NCBI GenBank assembly: GCA_011525805.1
Contig: WYBR01000046.1
Coordinates: 1-48,927, forward strand
Origin: Vicinamibacteraceae bacterium
GTDB lineage: Bacteria; Planctomycetota; Phycisphaerae; Phycisphaerales; UBA5793
Direction: 5' to 3'
Length of the DNA: 48,927 bases
Shown: positions 32,310-42,661 of the stretch, one piece after another
Layout: each line of letters starts with the position of its first letter
Position numbering within the stretch: the first letter of the stretch is position 1
Position numbers and translations under genes: made by a program
Notes under the pieces: generated by a model
What the model was told of the DNA's origin: nothing
Database searches by the model: none
Seen by the model: only the letters and a program-made list of their open reading frames with translations

Positions 32310-32360
32310 AGTATACCTCAATATCGGTCGCTTGACTCGTCTTTGATATTGGGGTATCCT
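32310..32360. promoter_or_regulatory. mntR operator on divergent core promoters
   Basis: GTATACCTCAATATC (32311-32325) and GATATTGGGGTATCC (32345-32359) are inverted copies, 13 of 15 bases matching. The right half covers the -10 of a good promoter for the importer: TTGACT at 32332-32337, a 17-base spacer, TATCCT at 32355-32360. The left half covers TATACT (32315-32310, minus strand), a likely -10 for mntR itself. Binding would shut both promoters. Confidence 0.65.
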
Positions 32361-32424
32361 TTTTTTGACTAATCAAAATCGCGTCGGCCGTCGATAATCG
32401 GCCGATGAAGCATGGAGTGACCCC

Positions 32425-33402
32425 ATGAACTGCTTGACCGCATTGCTGACCGCCCTGCTCGCCTCGTTCTCCGCCGCCGCAGGCGATCGGGCCGTCGCGT
32501 CCGCTCCGCCCTCTTATCCCTACCGAATCGTCACGACGTGCGGCATGGTCACCGACATCGTTCGTCGCGTCGCGGGCGACCGCGCCGAGGTCGAGGGGCT
32601 GATGGGCGAAGGGGTCGATCCGCACCTCTACAAGCCCACGCGCAACGACGTGGCGAGGATTCAAAGCGCGCACGCCGTCTTCTACAGCGGGCTGATGCTC
32701 GAGGGGCGCATGGGCGACACGCTCGTCAAGGCCGCCCGCGACGGACGGGTCGTGCACGCCGTCACCGAACTCATCGATGAGTCCTACCTCCTCGAGCCGC
32801 CGGGCCTGCAAGGGCACTGGGATCCGCACGTGTGGATGGACGTCAAGGCGTGGAGCAAGGCGGTCGAGGCGGTCGCCAAAGCGCTGAGCGAATACGACCC
32901 CGCCAACGCCTCGACCTACGCCGCCAACGCGCAGGCCTGCCGGGAGGAACTGGAGGCGCTCGACGCCTACGTGCGCCAGGTCATCGCATCGATCCCCGCC
33001 GAGCGGCGCGTGTTGATCACGGCCCACGACGCGTTCAACTACTTCGGCCGCGCCTACGGCATCGAAGTTCTCGGCATCCAAGGCATCTCGACGGAGTCGG
33101 AGGCGGGGCTGAGCGACATCAACCGCCTCGTCGATCTCATCGTCACGCGCGGAGTCAGCGCCGTTTTCGTCGAATCGAGCGTCTCGGACAAGAACGTGAC
33201 GGCGCTGGTGGAGGGCGCCAAGGCGCGCGGCCACGCGGTTACGATCGGCGGGCGGCTCTTCTCCGACGCCATGGGCCGGCCGGGAACGTACGAGGGCACC
33301 TACGTCGGCATGATCGACCACAACGCCACGACGATCGCGCGGGCGCTGGGCGGTGAAGCGCCGGAGCGCGGCATGAGCGGGAAGTTGAGCGCGTCCAGAT
33401 GA
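32425..33402 (+). CDS. mntA: Manganese/zinc ABC importer, substrate-binding protein
   Basis: A 325-residue cluster A-I (ZnuA/PsaA-type) binding protein with an N-terminal signal peptide (MNCLTALLTALLASFSAAAG). Expected metal ligands are His67 (VDPHLYKPT), His135 (WDPHVWMD), a glutamate in GISTESEAG and Asp298 (MIDHN), which is the His2-Glu-Asp set of manganese-type proteins. There is no histidine-rich loop of the sort zinc-type ZnuA proteins carry, favouring manganese. First gene of a four-gene operon with ATGA overlaps; GGAG seven bases before the ATG. B. subtilis mntABCD naming is used. Confidence 0.92.
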   Translation: MNCLTALLTALLASFSAAAGDRAVASAPPSYPYRIVTTCGMVTDIVRRVAGDRAEVEGLMGEGVDPHLYKPTRNDVARIQSAHAVFYSGLMLEGRMGDTLVKAARDGRVVHAVTELIDESYLLEPPGLQGHWDPHVWMDVKAWSKAVEAVAKALSEYDPANASTYAANAQACREELEALDAYVRQVIASIPAERRVLITAHDAFNYFGRAYGIEVLGIQGISTESEAGLSDINRLVDLIVTRGVSAVFVESSVSDKNVTALVEGAKARGHAVTIGGRLFSDAMGRPGTYEGTYVGMIDHNATTIARALGGEAPERGMSGKLSASR

Positions 33403-34229
33403 GCCGCCTCTCCCAAGCCGCGCTTCCATCCGCCGCGCCTTCGGGGAGGGGACCGGAGCACTCGCCCTCGGCGCCGGTTTCGATCCACGACCTGACCGTC
33501 GCCTACCATCGCAAGCCGGTGCTGTGGGACGTCGACCTCGACGTTCCGCAGGGGCGCCTGGTGGGGATCATCGGCCCGAACGGCGCGGGCAAGAGCACGC
33601 TCATCAAGGCCGCGCTCGATCTCGTGCCCTGCGTCTCGGGCGAAGTGCTCATCTACGGCCTGCCGTTCCGACAGCAGCGCCGGCTCGTCGCGTACGTTCC
33701 GCAGCGCGAGAGCGTGGACTGGGACTTTCCCATCAGCGCGGTCGAGGTGGTGATGATGGGTCGCTACGGGATGATGGGCTGGTTCCGGCCTCCGACCCGG
33801 GCGCACCGGCGGGCGGCGGTGGAGGCGCTCGAGCGCGTCGGAATGGCTGACTTCGCGGATCGGCAGATCAGCACCCTCTCCGGCGGCCAGCAGCAGCGCA
33901 TCTTCCTGGCGCGGGCGCTGGCGCAGGAGGCGCAGATCTACTTCATGGATGAGCCGTTCGCCAGCGTCGACGCCGCGACCGAGCGGGCGATCATCGCCGT
34001 CCTCACCGAACTCAAGGACGCGGGCCGGACGGTGCTGGTCGTGCACCACGATCTTCAGACGGTGAGCCGCTACTTCGACCACGTCATCATGCTCAACATG
34101 CGCGTCGTGGCGCACGGGCCGACACGCGAGGTCTTCACGGAGGAGAACCTGGCGCGGACGTATGGCGGGCGGCTCACGCTTTTGAGCGAGGCCGCCGAAG
34201 CGCTGGCGCGCGAAGGGCGCGCGGTGTGA
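33399..34229 (+). CDS. mntB: Manganese/zinc ABC importer, ATPase
   Basis: A 276-residue nucleotide-binding subunit. Walker A is GPNGAGKST, the Q-loop YVPQRESVDWDFP, the signature LSGGQQQR, Walker B IYFMDEPF, and the switch histidine VVHHD. The first ~25 residues are a poorly conserved Ser/Pro-rich extension, so the real start could be later, though the ATG overlaps the previous stop. Powers uptake of the metal delivered by the adjoining binding protein through the two permeases downstream. Confidence 0.94.
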   Translation: MSRLSQAALPSAAPSGRGPEHSPSAPVSIHDLTVAYHRKPVLWDVDLDVPQGRLVGIIGPNGAGKSTLIKAALDLVPCVSGEVLIYGLPFRQQRRLVAYVPQRESVDWDFPISAVEVVMMGRYGMMGWFRPPTRAHRRAAVEALERVGMADFADRQISTLSGGQQQRIFLARALAQEAQIYFMDEPFASVDAATERAIIAVLTELKDAGRTVLVVHHDLQTVSRYFDHVIMLNMRVVAHGPTREVFTEENLARTYGGRLTLLSEAAEALAREGRAV

Positions 34230-35652
34230 AGCGCAGCGGGCTCATCGCGGGCTTGACGCTCCTGACGGCTCTGGCGATCGCGGCGCCGGCGCTCGGCGCC
34301 GCCGCGCTGCCGCCGGGGCTGCTCGAACGCCTCGAGCGCGTCGTCTCGCTGCGCGACTACAACACGCGCATCGTCATCGCGGGCGTCTCGCTTCTGGGCC
34401 TCGCGGCCGGGGCGGTCGGGACGTTCCTTCTCCTTCGCAAGCGGTCGCTTACGGCCGACGCGCTGAGCCACGCCACGCTGCCGGGCATCGCGCTGGCCTT
34501 CATCCTCGCCACGGCCATGGGCGGCGAGGGGCAGTCGCTCGCCTGGCTGCTGCCCGGGGCCTTCGTCACCGGCGTGGCGGGGGTGGGCGTCATTCTGCTG
34601 ATCCGACACACCACGCGGATCAAGGAGGACGCCGCGCTGGGGATCGTGCTCAGCGTCTTCTTCGGCGCCGGGGCCGCGCTCGTCAAACTCGCCGAGCAGA
34701 TGCCCAAGGGCAGCGCGGCCGGGCTTGATCGCTTCATCCTTGGGCGGGCGGCGTCGATGATCGCGGCCGACGTGCTCGCGATCGCGGTGATCGCGGTAAT
34801 CGTGCTGCTCGTCTGCACGCTGCTGTTCAAGGAACTGCGTCTGCTGTGCTTCGACCAGGCCTTTGCGGCGTCGCAGGGTTGGCCGGTGGTCCTGCTCGAC
34901 GCGCTGCTCATGGGAATGGTCGTGGCTGTGACGGTGACCGGCCTGCAATCGGTCGGGCTCGTGCTCGTGGTTGCCATGCTTATCACGCCCGCCGCGGCGG
35001 CGCGCTTCTGGACGGATCGGCTGGCGTCGATGTTCGGCCTCTCGGCCGCGTTCGGTGCGGCCGGGGGTGCGGTCGGGGCGGTGCTCAGCGCGCTCTTCGA
35101 CGGTCTCCCGACGGGGCCGATCATCGTCCTGGTCTGCTCGGCCTTCTTCGCGCTGAGCCTGGTGTTCGGCGCGAAGCGCGGCCTGCTGCTGCGCACGGTC
35201 CGGCATCTCGGGCTGCAGCGCCGGGTGGCGGAGCAGCACCTGCTCCGGGCGCTGTGGGAGGCGGAGGAAGAGCAAGGCCCGCAGTCCACCGCGACGGCCG
35301 CCCGCCTCCAGGCACATCGCTCCTGGTCGGCGCTGGCGCTGCGGCGGCAGATCACGAGGCTGCGCCGCCGCGCGTGGGTCCGGCTCGACGCGCAGGGGGG
35401 CGTGGGATTGACCGCGGCCGGTCGCGTCGAGGCGCAGCGCGTCGTACGAAACCACCGCCTGTGGGAGATGTACCTCATCGCCCACGCCGACATCGCGCCG
35501 ACGCACGTGGACCGCGACGCCGACCGCATCGAGCACGTCCTCGCGCCCGAGATGGTCGAGCGGCTGGAACGCCTCGTCGCGGCGCAGGAGGGGAGCGCGG
35601 CCGTGCCCGCGAGTCCGCACGAGTTGGCCACCCCCGCGCCGGGAGGGCGGTC

Positions 35653-35656
<4 letters not shown>
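34226..35656 (+). CDS. mntC: ABC-3 family permease fused to a DtxR-like C-terminal domain
   Basis: A 476-residue protein. Residues 40-310 are an eight- or nine-helix ABC-3 metal permease (LLRKRSLTADALSHATLPGIALAF, VTGLQSVGLVLVVAMLITPAA). From about residue 325 it turns hydrophilic and resembles the winged helix and metal/dimer domain of MntR: LRRQITRLRRRAWVRL, LTAAGRVEAQRVVRNHRLWE, HVDRDADRIEHVLAPEMVERL. A transporter carrying a regulator-like tail may be gated by cytosolic metal. The start overlaps mntB by ATGA, and the next permease overlaps likewise. Confidence 0.88.
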
Positions 35657-36987
<1,331 letters not shown>

Positions 36988-36996
36988 GCGGAGCGG

Positions 36997-37689
36997 TTAC
37001 TTTTCCTCGCGCAATCCGATGCCGTACTGCCAGACCAGCGCGGCGAGTGTCGCGCCGATGATCGGCGCGACCCAGTAGAGCCAGTGCGCGTCCCAGTGCC
37101 CGCCGATGAGGGCCGGCCCGAAACTGCGCGCGGGATTGACCGAAGCCCCGGTCGCCGGGCCGATGAAGAGAATCACCGCCGTGAGCGTGAGTCCGATGCC
37201 GAAGCCGCCGACCATCGGCCCCTTGCCCACGCCGCGCGAATCCACCGCCGTTCCGATCACCGCGAACATGAGCAGAAACGTGCCGACCGTCTCGAGCACA
37301 AAGGCCGGGCCAATCAGCGGCTTCTCGCCGATTGTGAAAGACCCGAGCGTGGCCCCGAGTCGGGTTTGATCGGCCAGGCCGCCTTCCATCGCATAGCGGA
37401 GCACGCCCGCGCCGACAACGGCCCCGATCACCTGCGCCGCGATGAACACGACCGTCTGCATCGGGCTTTGTTTTCCAATCGCGCACAAGGCGATCGAGAC
37501 CGCGGGGTTGATCTGCCCGCCGGAAATGTGCATCGTGGCGGTGATGGCGACGCCGAGGATCAAGCCGTGCGCCAGCGCGATGGCGACGAGATTCTCTCCG
37601 CCGGTCATGATGATCGCGCCCGCGCCGACGAAGGTCAGCGCGAAGGTGCCGATCAACTCCGCGATCGCCGCAGGCATCAGCCGGTTCAT
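36997..37689 (-). CDS. Aquaporin/MIP family channel
   Basis: A 230-residue six-helix channel with both half-helix motifs, GGQINPAVS and GASVNPARS (NPA boxes), and a start with AAGGAGAGCACC before the ATG. Narrow-pore residues look aquaporin-like rather than glycerol-facilitator-like, but this cannot be settled from sequence alone. It follows arsR-acr3 on the same strand, although two hairpin repeats intervene. In several bacteria (the Sinorhizobium aqpS case) an aquaporin in an ars locus passes arsenite out of the cell, so an arsenic role is possible. Confidence 0.9.
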   Translation of the reverse strand: MNRLMPAAIAELIGTFALTFVGAGAIIMTGGENLVAIALAHGLILGVAITATMHISGGQINPAVSIALCAIGKQSPMQTVVFIAAQVIGAVVGAGVLRYAMEGGLADQTRLGATLGSFTIGEKPLIGPAFVLETVGTFLLMFAVIGTAVDSRGVGKGPMVGGFGIGLTLTAVILFIGPATGASVNPARSFGPALIGGHWDAHWLYWVAPIIGATLAALVWQYGIGLREEK

Positions 37690-38006
37690 GGTGCTCTCCT
37701 TGGCGGGTCTGGGGAAGACAATGGAGACGGGACGAGGCAGCGCGGCGATTGTAGAGCGCGCCGGCGCCGTGTCACTCGCCAGCCTTCAGCGAGCAGGGCA
37801 ATCGCGCTTTCGAGCACCATCGCGTTGGCCTTCCCCTCCCCCGCAAGGCCGGGGGAGGGGAAGGGGTGGGGGTCATTCGTGCAAGGGTGTTTGAACGCGG
37901 CACAGAGAGAGATCGCCATTCCTGAAGACGCCCCCACCCTAGCCCTCTCCCGCAGAGCCGGGGGAGGGAGTGAAGCCCATGCGCATGAAAACGCGATTGC
38001 CTTGTC
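37690..38006. other. 317-base gene-free region with two hairpin repeats
   Basis: Apart from the hairpins at 37829-37968 there is no credible gene. The AAGGAG site and probable promoter of the aquaporin lie at the left end. Short reading frames here have no recognisable product. Confidence 0.6.
37829..37968. repeat. Inverted pair of C-run/G-run hairpin repeats
   Basis: Copy A has a perfect 14-base stem, CCTTCCCCTCCCCC (37829-37842) with GGGGGAGGGGAAGG (37851-37864), then GGGTGGGGG. Copy B, inverted, has CCCCCACCCTAGCC before the hairpin CCCTCTCCC/GGGGGAGGG (37943-37968). It resembles the common 'ccctctccc...gggagaggg' dispersed repeat. Copy B begins about 40 bases after the acr3 stop and may end that transcript. 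Confidence 0.7.
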
Positions 38007-39122
38007 TCAGCGGCACGCAGGCCGGGCGGGCAGCGCCTCTGTCTCCGCGCCCGCGCCGTACCATCGGCGCTGGAAGTACAGCGCCACGTGAACAAGGCCG
38101 ATGAGCACCGGCACCTCCACGAGGGGGCCGATCACCGTCGCGAACGCCACCATCGAGTCGATCCCGAAGATCGCGATGGCCACCGCGATCGCCAGTTCGA
38201 AGTTGTTGCCGGAGGCGGTGAACGCCAGCGTCGCGCTGCGCGAGTAGTCGGCGCCGACCTTCCACGCCATGAAGAAGGACACGAGGAACATGAGCACGAA
38301 GTAGCAAGCCAGCGGGATCGCCACGCGCGCCACTTCGAGCGGGAAGTGGATGATCTTCTCGCCCTTGAACGTGAACATGATGACGATGGTGAACAGCAGC
38401 GCGATGAGCGTGATCGGGCTGATGCGCGGGAGGAAGAACCGTTCGTACCACTCCCGGCCCTTGAGCGGGATGAGCACGACGCGGCTGAGGATGCCCGCCG
38501 CGAAGGGGATGCCGAGGTAGATCATCACGCTCACAAAGATGTCGGCGATGGTGATGTCGGCAACGGTCCGCCCGCCGGCGCCCGCGACGGCGCTGAGGTC
38601 CAGGCCGATCCAGGCCGGCACGATCGTGATGAAGATCCACGCGTAGAAGCCGTAGAAAAGAACCTGGAAAACGCTGTTGAGCGCGACGAGGCCCGCGGCA
38701 TACTCGCTGTTGCCTTTCGCCAGTTCGTTCCACACCAGCACCATCGCGATGCAGCGCGCGATACCCGTGAGAATCAGTCCCACCATGAACTCGGGGCGGT
38801 CGGGCAGGAAGGCGGCCGCCAGGGCGAACATCAGAATCGGCCCGACGATCCAGTTCTGTGCGAGCGACAGGCCGAGGATCTTCACGTTGCGAAAGACCCT
38901 CGGGAGCATCTCGTACTTCACCTTCGCCAGCGGCGGATACATCATGAGGATCAGGCCGATGGCGAGGGGGATGTTGGTCGTGCCCGCGCTGAAGCGGTCG
39001 ATGAACGCCGGCGCGGAGGGGAGAAGAAATCCTATGGCCACGCCCGCGCCCATGGCGAGGAAGATCCAGAGCGTGAGCCAGCGGTCGAGGAAGGAAAGGC
39101 GGCGGGCGACGTGTTCCGACAT
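38007..39122 (-). CDS. acr3: Acr3-family arsenite efflux permease
   Basis: A 371-residue, ten-helix BART-superfamily transporter. Markers: [18 protein letters not shown] at the N-terminus, [24 protein letters not shown], the conserved cysteine in [13 protein letters not shown] that is essential in Acr3, and [15 protein letters not shown]. It exports arsenite using the proton gradient. GGAG lies nine bases before the ATG, and arsR is 46 bases upstream on the same strand. No arsenate reductase gene is seen in the window. Confidence 0.96.
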   Translation of the reverse strand: MSEHVARRLSFLDRWLTLWIFLAMGAGVAIGFLLPSAPAFIDRFSAGTTNIPLAIGLILMMYPPLAKVKYEMLPRVFRNVKILGLSLAQNWIVGPILMFALAAAFLPDRPEFMVGLILTGIARCIAMVLVWNELAKGNSEYAAGLVALNSVFQVLFYGFYAWIFITIVPAWIGLDLSAVAGAGGRTVADITIADIFVSVMIYLGIPFAAGILSRVVLIPLKGREWYERFFLPRISPITLIALLFTIVIMFTFKGEKIIHFPLEVARVAIPLACYFVLMFLVSFFMAWKVGADYSRSATLAFTASGNNFELAIAVAIAIFGIDSMVAFATVIGPLVEVPVLIGLVHVALYFQRRWYGAGAETEALPARPACR

Positions 39123-39168
39123 TCTGGTCTGCTCCGGGATGGCCGCCGCCCGCGGATGGCGCGGCGTG

Positions 39169-39516
39169 TCAGAGGTCGGCCATGAGTGACTTCAGCCGCG
39201 CGAGGGTCCGCGGCTCGAGGCAGTAGCAGGTTCGCCGGCCGACCGCGCGGGCGCGGATGAGGCCGGACTCCTTGAGAAGGCGCAGGTGCTCCGAGACGGT
39301 CGACTGGGCCAGAGGGAGGCGGCCCGCGAGGTCGCCGCAGATGCACGACTGCCGGTCGGCGAGCGTGCGCAGCAGGCGGATGCGCGCGGGATGGGCGATG
39401 GCGCGGGCGAGGTCTGCGAGGCGGACGTCGTCGGCCCTGCGCCGCGCCGAGCCGGAGCGGACTGCATCGCGGGCCGGCCGGCAGCGCGGCGCTGAGGATG
39501 ACATTCGATCGTTCAT
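39169..39516 (-). CDS. arsR: ArsR-family arsenic-responsive repressor
   Basis: A winged-helix repressor of at most 115 residues. DNA-recognition segment [19 protein letters not shown]; cysteines in [12 protein letters not shown], equivalent to the ELCVCDL arsenic site, and a further CYC near the C-terminus that may complete a three-thiol site. A near-perfect operator palindrome overlaps the first ATG (39516). The downstream ATG at 39504 or a later GTG is a plausible start, since the first ~20 residues look unlike the family. Controls acr3 and probably itself. Confidence 0.9.
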   Translation of the reverse strand: MNDRMSSSAPRCRPARDAVRSGSARRRADDVRLADLARAIAHPARIRLLRTLADRQSCICGDLAGRLPLAQSTVSEHLRLLKESGLIRARAVGRRTCYCLEPRTLARLKSLMADL

Positions 39517-39530
39517 CGTCGATGGACGAT
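39508..39530. promoter_or_regulatory. ArsR operator palindrome at the arsR start codon
   Basis: ATCGTTCATCG (39508-39518) and CGATGGACGAT (39520-39530) are inverted copies with 10 of 11 bases matching around a single central T. The site spans the first ATG of arsR on the minus strand. It fits autorepression and suggests a leaderless transcript or a later start codon. Confidence 0.6.
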
Positions 39531-39696
39531 AGACAACCGGCGCGGCGATGTCCAGGGGTCTCCTGGAGCAGCCTCCGGGAAATCGGCGCGCAGGCAGCGC
39601 GTGATCGCGTGTTTCGCGCGACCCGAGGCGGCGCTCGGAAGCCTCGCTTTGCCCCGCCGGGGAAGACGTCGAGAGCGCTTGGCGATCGTGCTGCGA

Positions 39697-42525
39697 TCAC
39701 TTCGTCGCCAGGCGGATCACGCCGTCGAAGAGTTCCTCGGCGTTGGCGCGGAAGCGGGCGATTTCGGCGAGGTAGAGCGCCGCAAGGCGCGACTCGCCGT
39801 GCCGCGCGACGAACGCCTTCCAGGCCGCCTCGGCTTCATCGAGGCGCCGGTCGCGGTAGAGCCGCACGGCCTGCGCGGTCTCTTCAATGAGCGCCGCCAG
39901 TTCCTCGTCCTCCGTGCCCGGATCGACGGGGAGCACTTCGAACAACTCGACCGGCTTGCTCTGGCCGACGACCGTGACGAGGCCGACGGGACGGCGCAGC
40001 ACGTCGGGCCCGAGCATCTCGTTCGTTCGCGCATTGATGAGGATCGACGTGCCGAACTGCTTGTTGGCGGATTCGAGCCGGGCGGCGAGGTTGACGGAAT
40101 CGCCGATGACGGTGAAGTCGCTGAACTCCGGCGGCGCGCCGCAGTCGCCGACGGTCACGAGCCCCGACGAGAGGCCGAAGCGGATGGCCAAGCGGTTCTG
40201 TCCGCCGAGAACGGCGTCGAGGTTGAGTTCCTCGACGCGCTGGACGCAGGCGATGGCGGCGCGCACGGCGCGGTCGGCGTGGGCCGGCTCTTCCTCGAAC
40301 GCGCCCCAGAAAGCCATCAGCCCGTCGCCGAGGAACTTGTTGACGTAGGCGGAATGCTCCGTGAGCAGCGCGTTCATGCTTCCCATGTAGCGGTTGAGCA
40401 GCGCGACGGTGGTGCGCGAGTCCATCGATTCGGAGACGCTCGTGAAGCCGGCGAGGTCGCCGAAGAGACAGGTGACTTCGCGCTGGGCGCCGCTCATGTC
40501 GATGACGTCGGGATGCTCGAGGAGGTACTCGAAGAGCCGGCGGTGGATGCGGTTGCCGAACTGCCGCGTGAGGCGGGATCGCTCGCTGCGCTCGTAGAGG
40601 CTGCGCGCGAACGTCGAGCCGAACAGTCCCAGCCCCGTGCCGGCCAGGGGCGTGGCGAGGGGCACGAACAGCCGCCAGGTGTCGAAGCAGATGTACGCGT
40701 TCACGAGGAGATATCCGAGAGTGATGACGCACGCCAGCAGCAGTCCGAAAAGCGGCCGGATCGAGCGCATGCCCGCGACGAACGCGGCGAAAGACCCGAG
40801 CGAGAAAGTGAGCAGCGCTCCGACCCAGAGGGGAGACTCGCGGAAGGTCGCGCCCGTGAGCACCATGTTGGCCATCATGGCGTTGACGACGACGCCGGGT
40901 GTGAGCGGGCCTGCCGCCGTCGGATACACATCGCTCAGTGAGCCGGTGGTTACCCAGCCGACGAAGACGATCTTGTCGCGGATGCTCTGGCTGAGGCGCT
41001 GGCGGGCGGCCAGGAGTTCGGCCTCTTCGGCGGGAAGCGAGATGTGGTGCTGGTGCCAGCGCCACATCGCCTTGTCTTCGGGCAGCGCGTCTTCGCTCGG
41101 GCTGGCGACCTGGCCGTCCGCGCCGCCGATGGACCAGGCGACGTGCTCGAGCAGCCGCGCCGCCGCCGCGGGCCGACGCTGCGGATCGTCCCAGTCCTGC
41201 GGCGTGAACTCGGCCGGGGAGACGAACCGGGCGATCAGTTCCCGCGCGATCTCGTCGTACTCGCGCTTCTTCGCGTCAAGAAGGCGGAACTTCTGGTGGG
41301 TTTCGAGGACGTGGCCGATGGCGATGTGCCCGGCGGTGGCCGAGTCAGTCTCTGCCTGCCGGAGCAGGCTCAGCGATGCGCCTTGCGATCCGGCGCGTTC
41401 GTCGCGACCCATGAGTTGGCGCAGCGGCGGGCCATCCTCGAAGCGCGGCCACGCCACCAGCGTCGCACCCTCGCTCAGCGGGAGCGACGCCTGGCCGATG
41501 CGGACTCCCTCGGCCTCAAAGCGGATGTCGCCCCGCCCCAGGCCGAGGTGCGCCATGGCGGCCGCGACGCCGAGTTGCGGGTACAGCCGCCCCTCGAAGG
41601 CGATGAGCGGGGCGACACGGCGGATGGCGCCGTCCCGATCCGTGTCCGTCGTCACAAAACCCGGAAGGTAGGCGGTCCGCGCAATCTCGATCATCGGCGA
41701 CTCGAGGCGGTCGCGCAGGCGGACCACGCCGCTGGCGCCGAGTTCCGGCAGGCGCGGCGCGAAGTGCCGCGCCGCATTCATGCGATCGATGACCTTGCGG
41801 ATCGCCAGTTCAACTCCCTGGAAGCGCCAGGTGCGCTTGGAGGCCGGGAGGAGTCGATCCCGCATGTTCTCGACCGTCAGCGGCCGGTCCGACTGCACCT
41901 CCCGCGCCGCCTCCTCGATCGCCCGCTCCCGGAACGACTGCCGCCGGTCGCGCACGCGCTGGGCGCGGAGATCGTCGAGACCGGCGAGTTCGACGAGCGC
42001 GGCGGCGTCGAGCGTGATGTCGGACTTGAGCGCGTCGATGACGCGCCGCAGCGCGGCCGCCCCCTGCTCGCCGGTCCACAGCGGGCCGAGGCGGTCGCCG
42101 ATCTCGGGAAACTTCACCGCGACGACCACTCGGGCCTGCGCGGCGCGGAGCGCTTCGACCAGCGCCGCATCCTCGGCCGGATCGTGCAGGTCCGGTTCGT
42201 CAAAGAGAAGGTCCAGCGCGATCACCGTCGGGCCGTACTCGTCGATCGCGGCGACCGCCTCGGCGAAGAGCGATCGCTTCCACGGCCAGCGGCCGAACGT
42301 GTCGAGCGAACTGTCATCGATGTCGACGTGGACGAGGCGGCTGCTGGCGCGCGGAGGATTCAGGCGCCCGAATCGGAAGAGAAAGTCGCTCGAAAGCCCT
42401 TCCGCCCGGTCGCGCCAGAGGGGAACGGTGAGCGCGTAGGCGGCGACGGCGGCGAGCAGCGAGCCTATGAGCCACGGCAGCAGCGTCCCGCGACCGCCTT
42501 CGGTACCCGAAAGTCCAAACCGCAC
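39697..42525 (-). CDS. CHASE2-sensor class III adenylate cyclase
   Basis: A 942-residue protein. A first membrane helix (~15-38) is followed by a large periplasmic CHASE2 sensor (VHVDIDDSSLDTFGRWPWKR, ALDLLFDEPD, KIVFVGWVTTGSLSD). Three helices (~575-660) and the cyclase domain come next. Metal aspartates are in CLFGDLAGFT and KFLGDGLMAFWG; the lysine in VNKFLG and aspartate in DFTVIGDSVNLAAR favour ATP over GTP. A TPR-like helical tail ends it. It makes cAMP in response to an unknown external signal. The start is a GTG with a distant GGAGG. It follows a LysM-FecR gene, a frequent neighbour of this family. Confidence 0.93.
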   Translation of the reverse strand: MRFGLSGTEGGRGTLLPWLIGSLLAAVAAYALTVPLWRDRAEGLSSDFLFRFGRLNPPRASSRLVHVDIDDSSLDTFGRWPWKRSLFAEAVAAIDEYGPTVIALDLLFDEPDLHDPAEDAALVEALRAAQARVVVAVKFPEIGDRLGPLWTGEQGAAALRRVIDALKSDITLDAAALVELAGLDDLRAQRVRDRRQSFRERAIEEAAREVQSDRPLTVENMRDRLLPASKRTWRFQGVELAIRKVIDRMNAARHFAPRLPELGASGVVRLRDRLESPMIEIARTAYLPGFVTTDTDRDGAIRRVAPLIAFEGRLYPQLGVAAAMAHLGLGRGDIRFEAEGVRIGQASLPLSEGATLVAWPRFEDGPPLRQLMGRDERAGSQGASLSLLRQAETDSATAGHIAIGHVLETHQKFRLLDAKKREYDEIARELIARFVSPAEFTPQDWDDPQRRPAAAARLLEHVAWSIGGADGQVASPSEDALPEDKAMWRWHQHHISLPAEEAELLAARQRLSQSIRDKIVFVGWVTTGSLSDVYPTAAGPLTPGVVVNAMMANMVLTGATFRESPLWVGALLTFSLGSFAAFVAGMRSIRPLFGLLLACVITLGYLLVNAYICFDTWRLFVPLATPLAGTGLGLFGSTFARSLYERSERSRLTRQFGNRIHRRLFEYLLEHPDVIDMSGAQREVTCLFGDLAGFTSVSESMDSRTTVALLNRYMGSMNALLTEHSAYVNKFLGDGLMAFWGAFEEEPAHADRAVRAAIACVQRVEELNLDAVLGGQNRLAIRFGLSSGLVTVGDCGAPPEFSDFTVIGDSVNLAARLESANKQFGTSILINARTNEMLGPDVLRRPVGLVTVVGQSKPVELFEVLPVDPGTEDEELAALIEETAQAVRLYRDRRLDEAEAAWKAFVARHGESRLAALYLAEIARFRANAEELFDGVIRLATK

Positions 42526-42661
42526 GCGAATCCGAGCCTCCGAGCCGAGCGCACCCTCCGCCGCTTCGACGGCGGCGGTGGAACGATACGATCACATCGG
42601 ATGATTGAAGTCCGGGCCGATGAGTATTTCCGCCCGGGCGCCGCGAACGAACGCGCGAAGG

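Noticed and set aside
32361-32375. Run of T followed by TTGACT as a second promoter for the importer
   Set aside because: No acceptable -10 lies 16-18 bases downstream, whereas TTGACT at 32332 has TATCCT after 17 bases.
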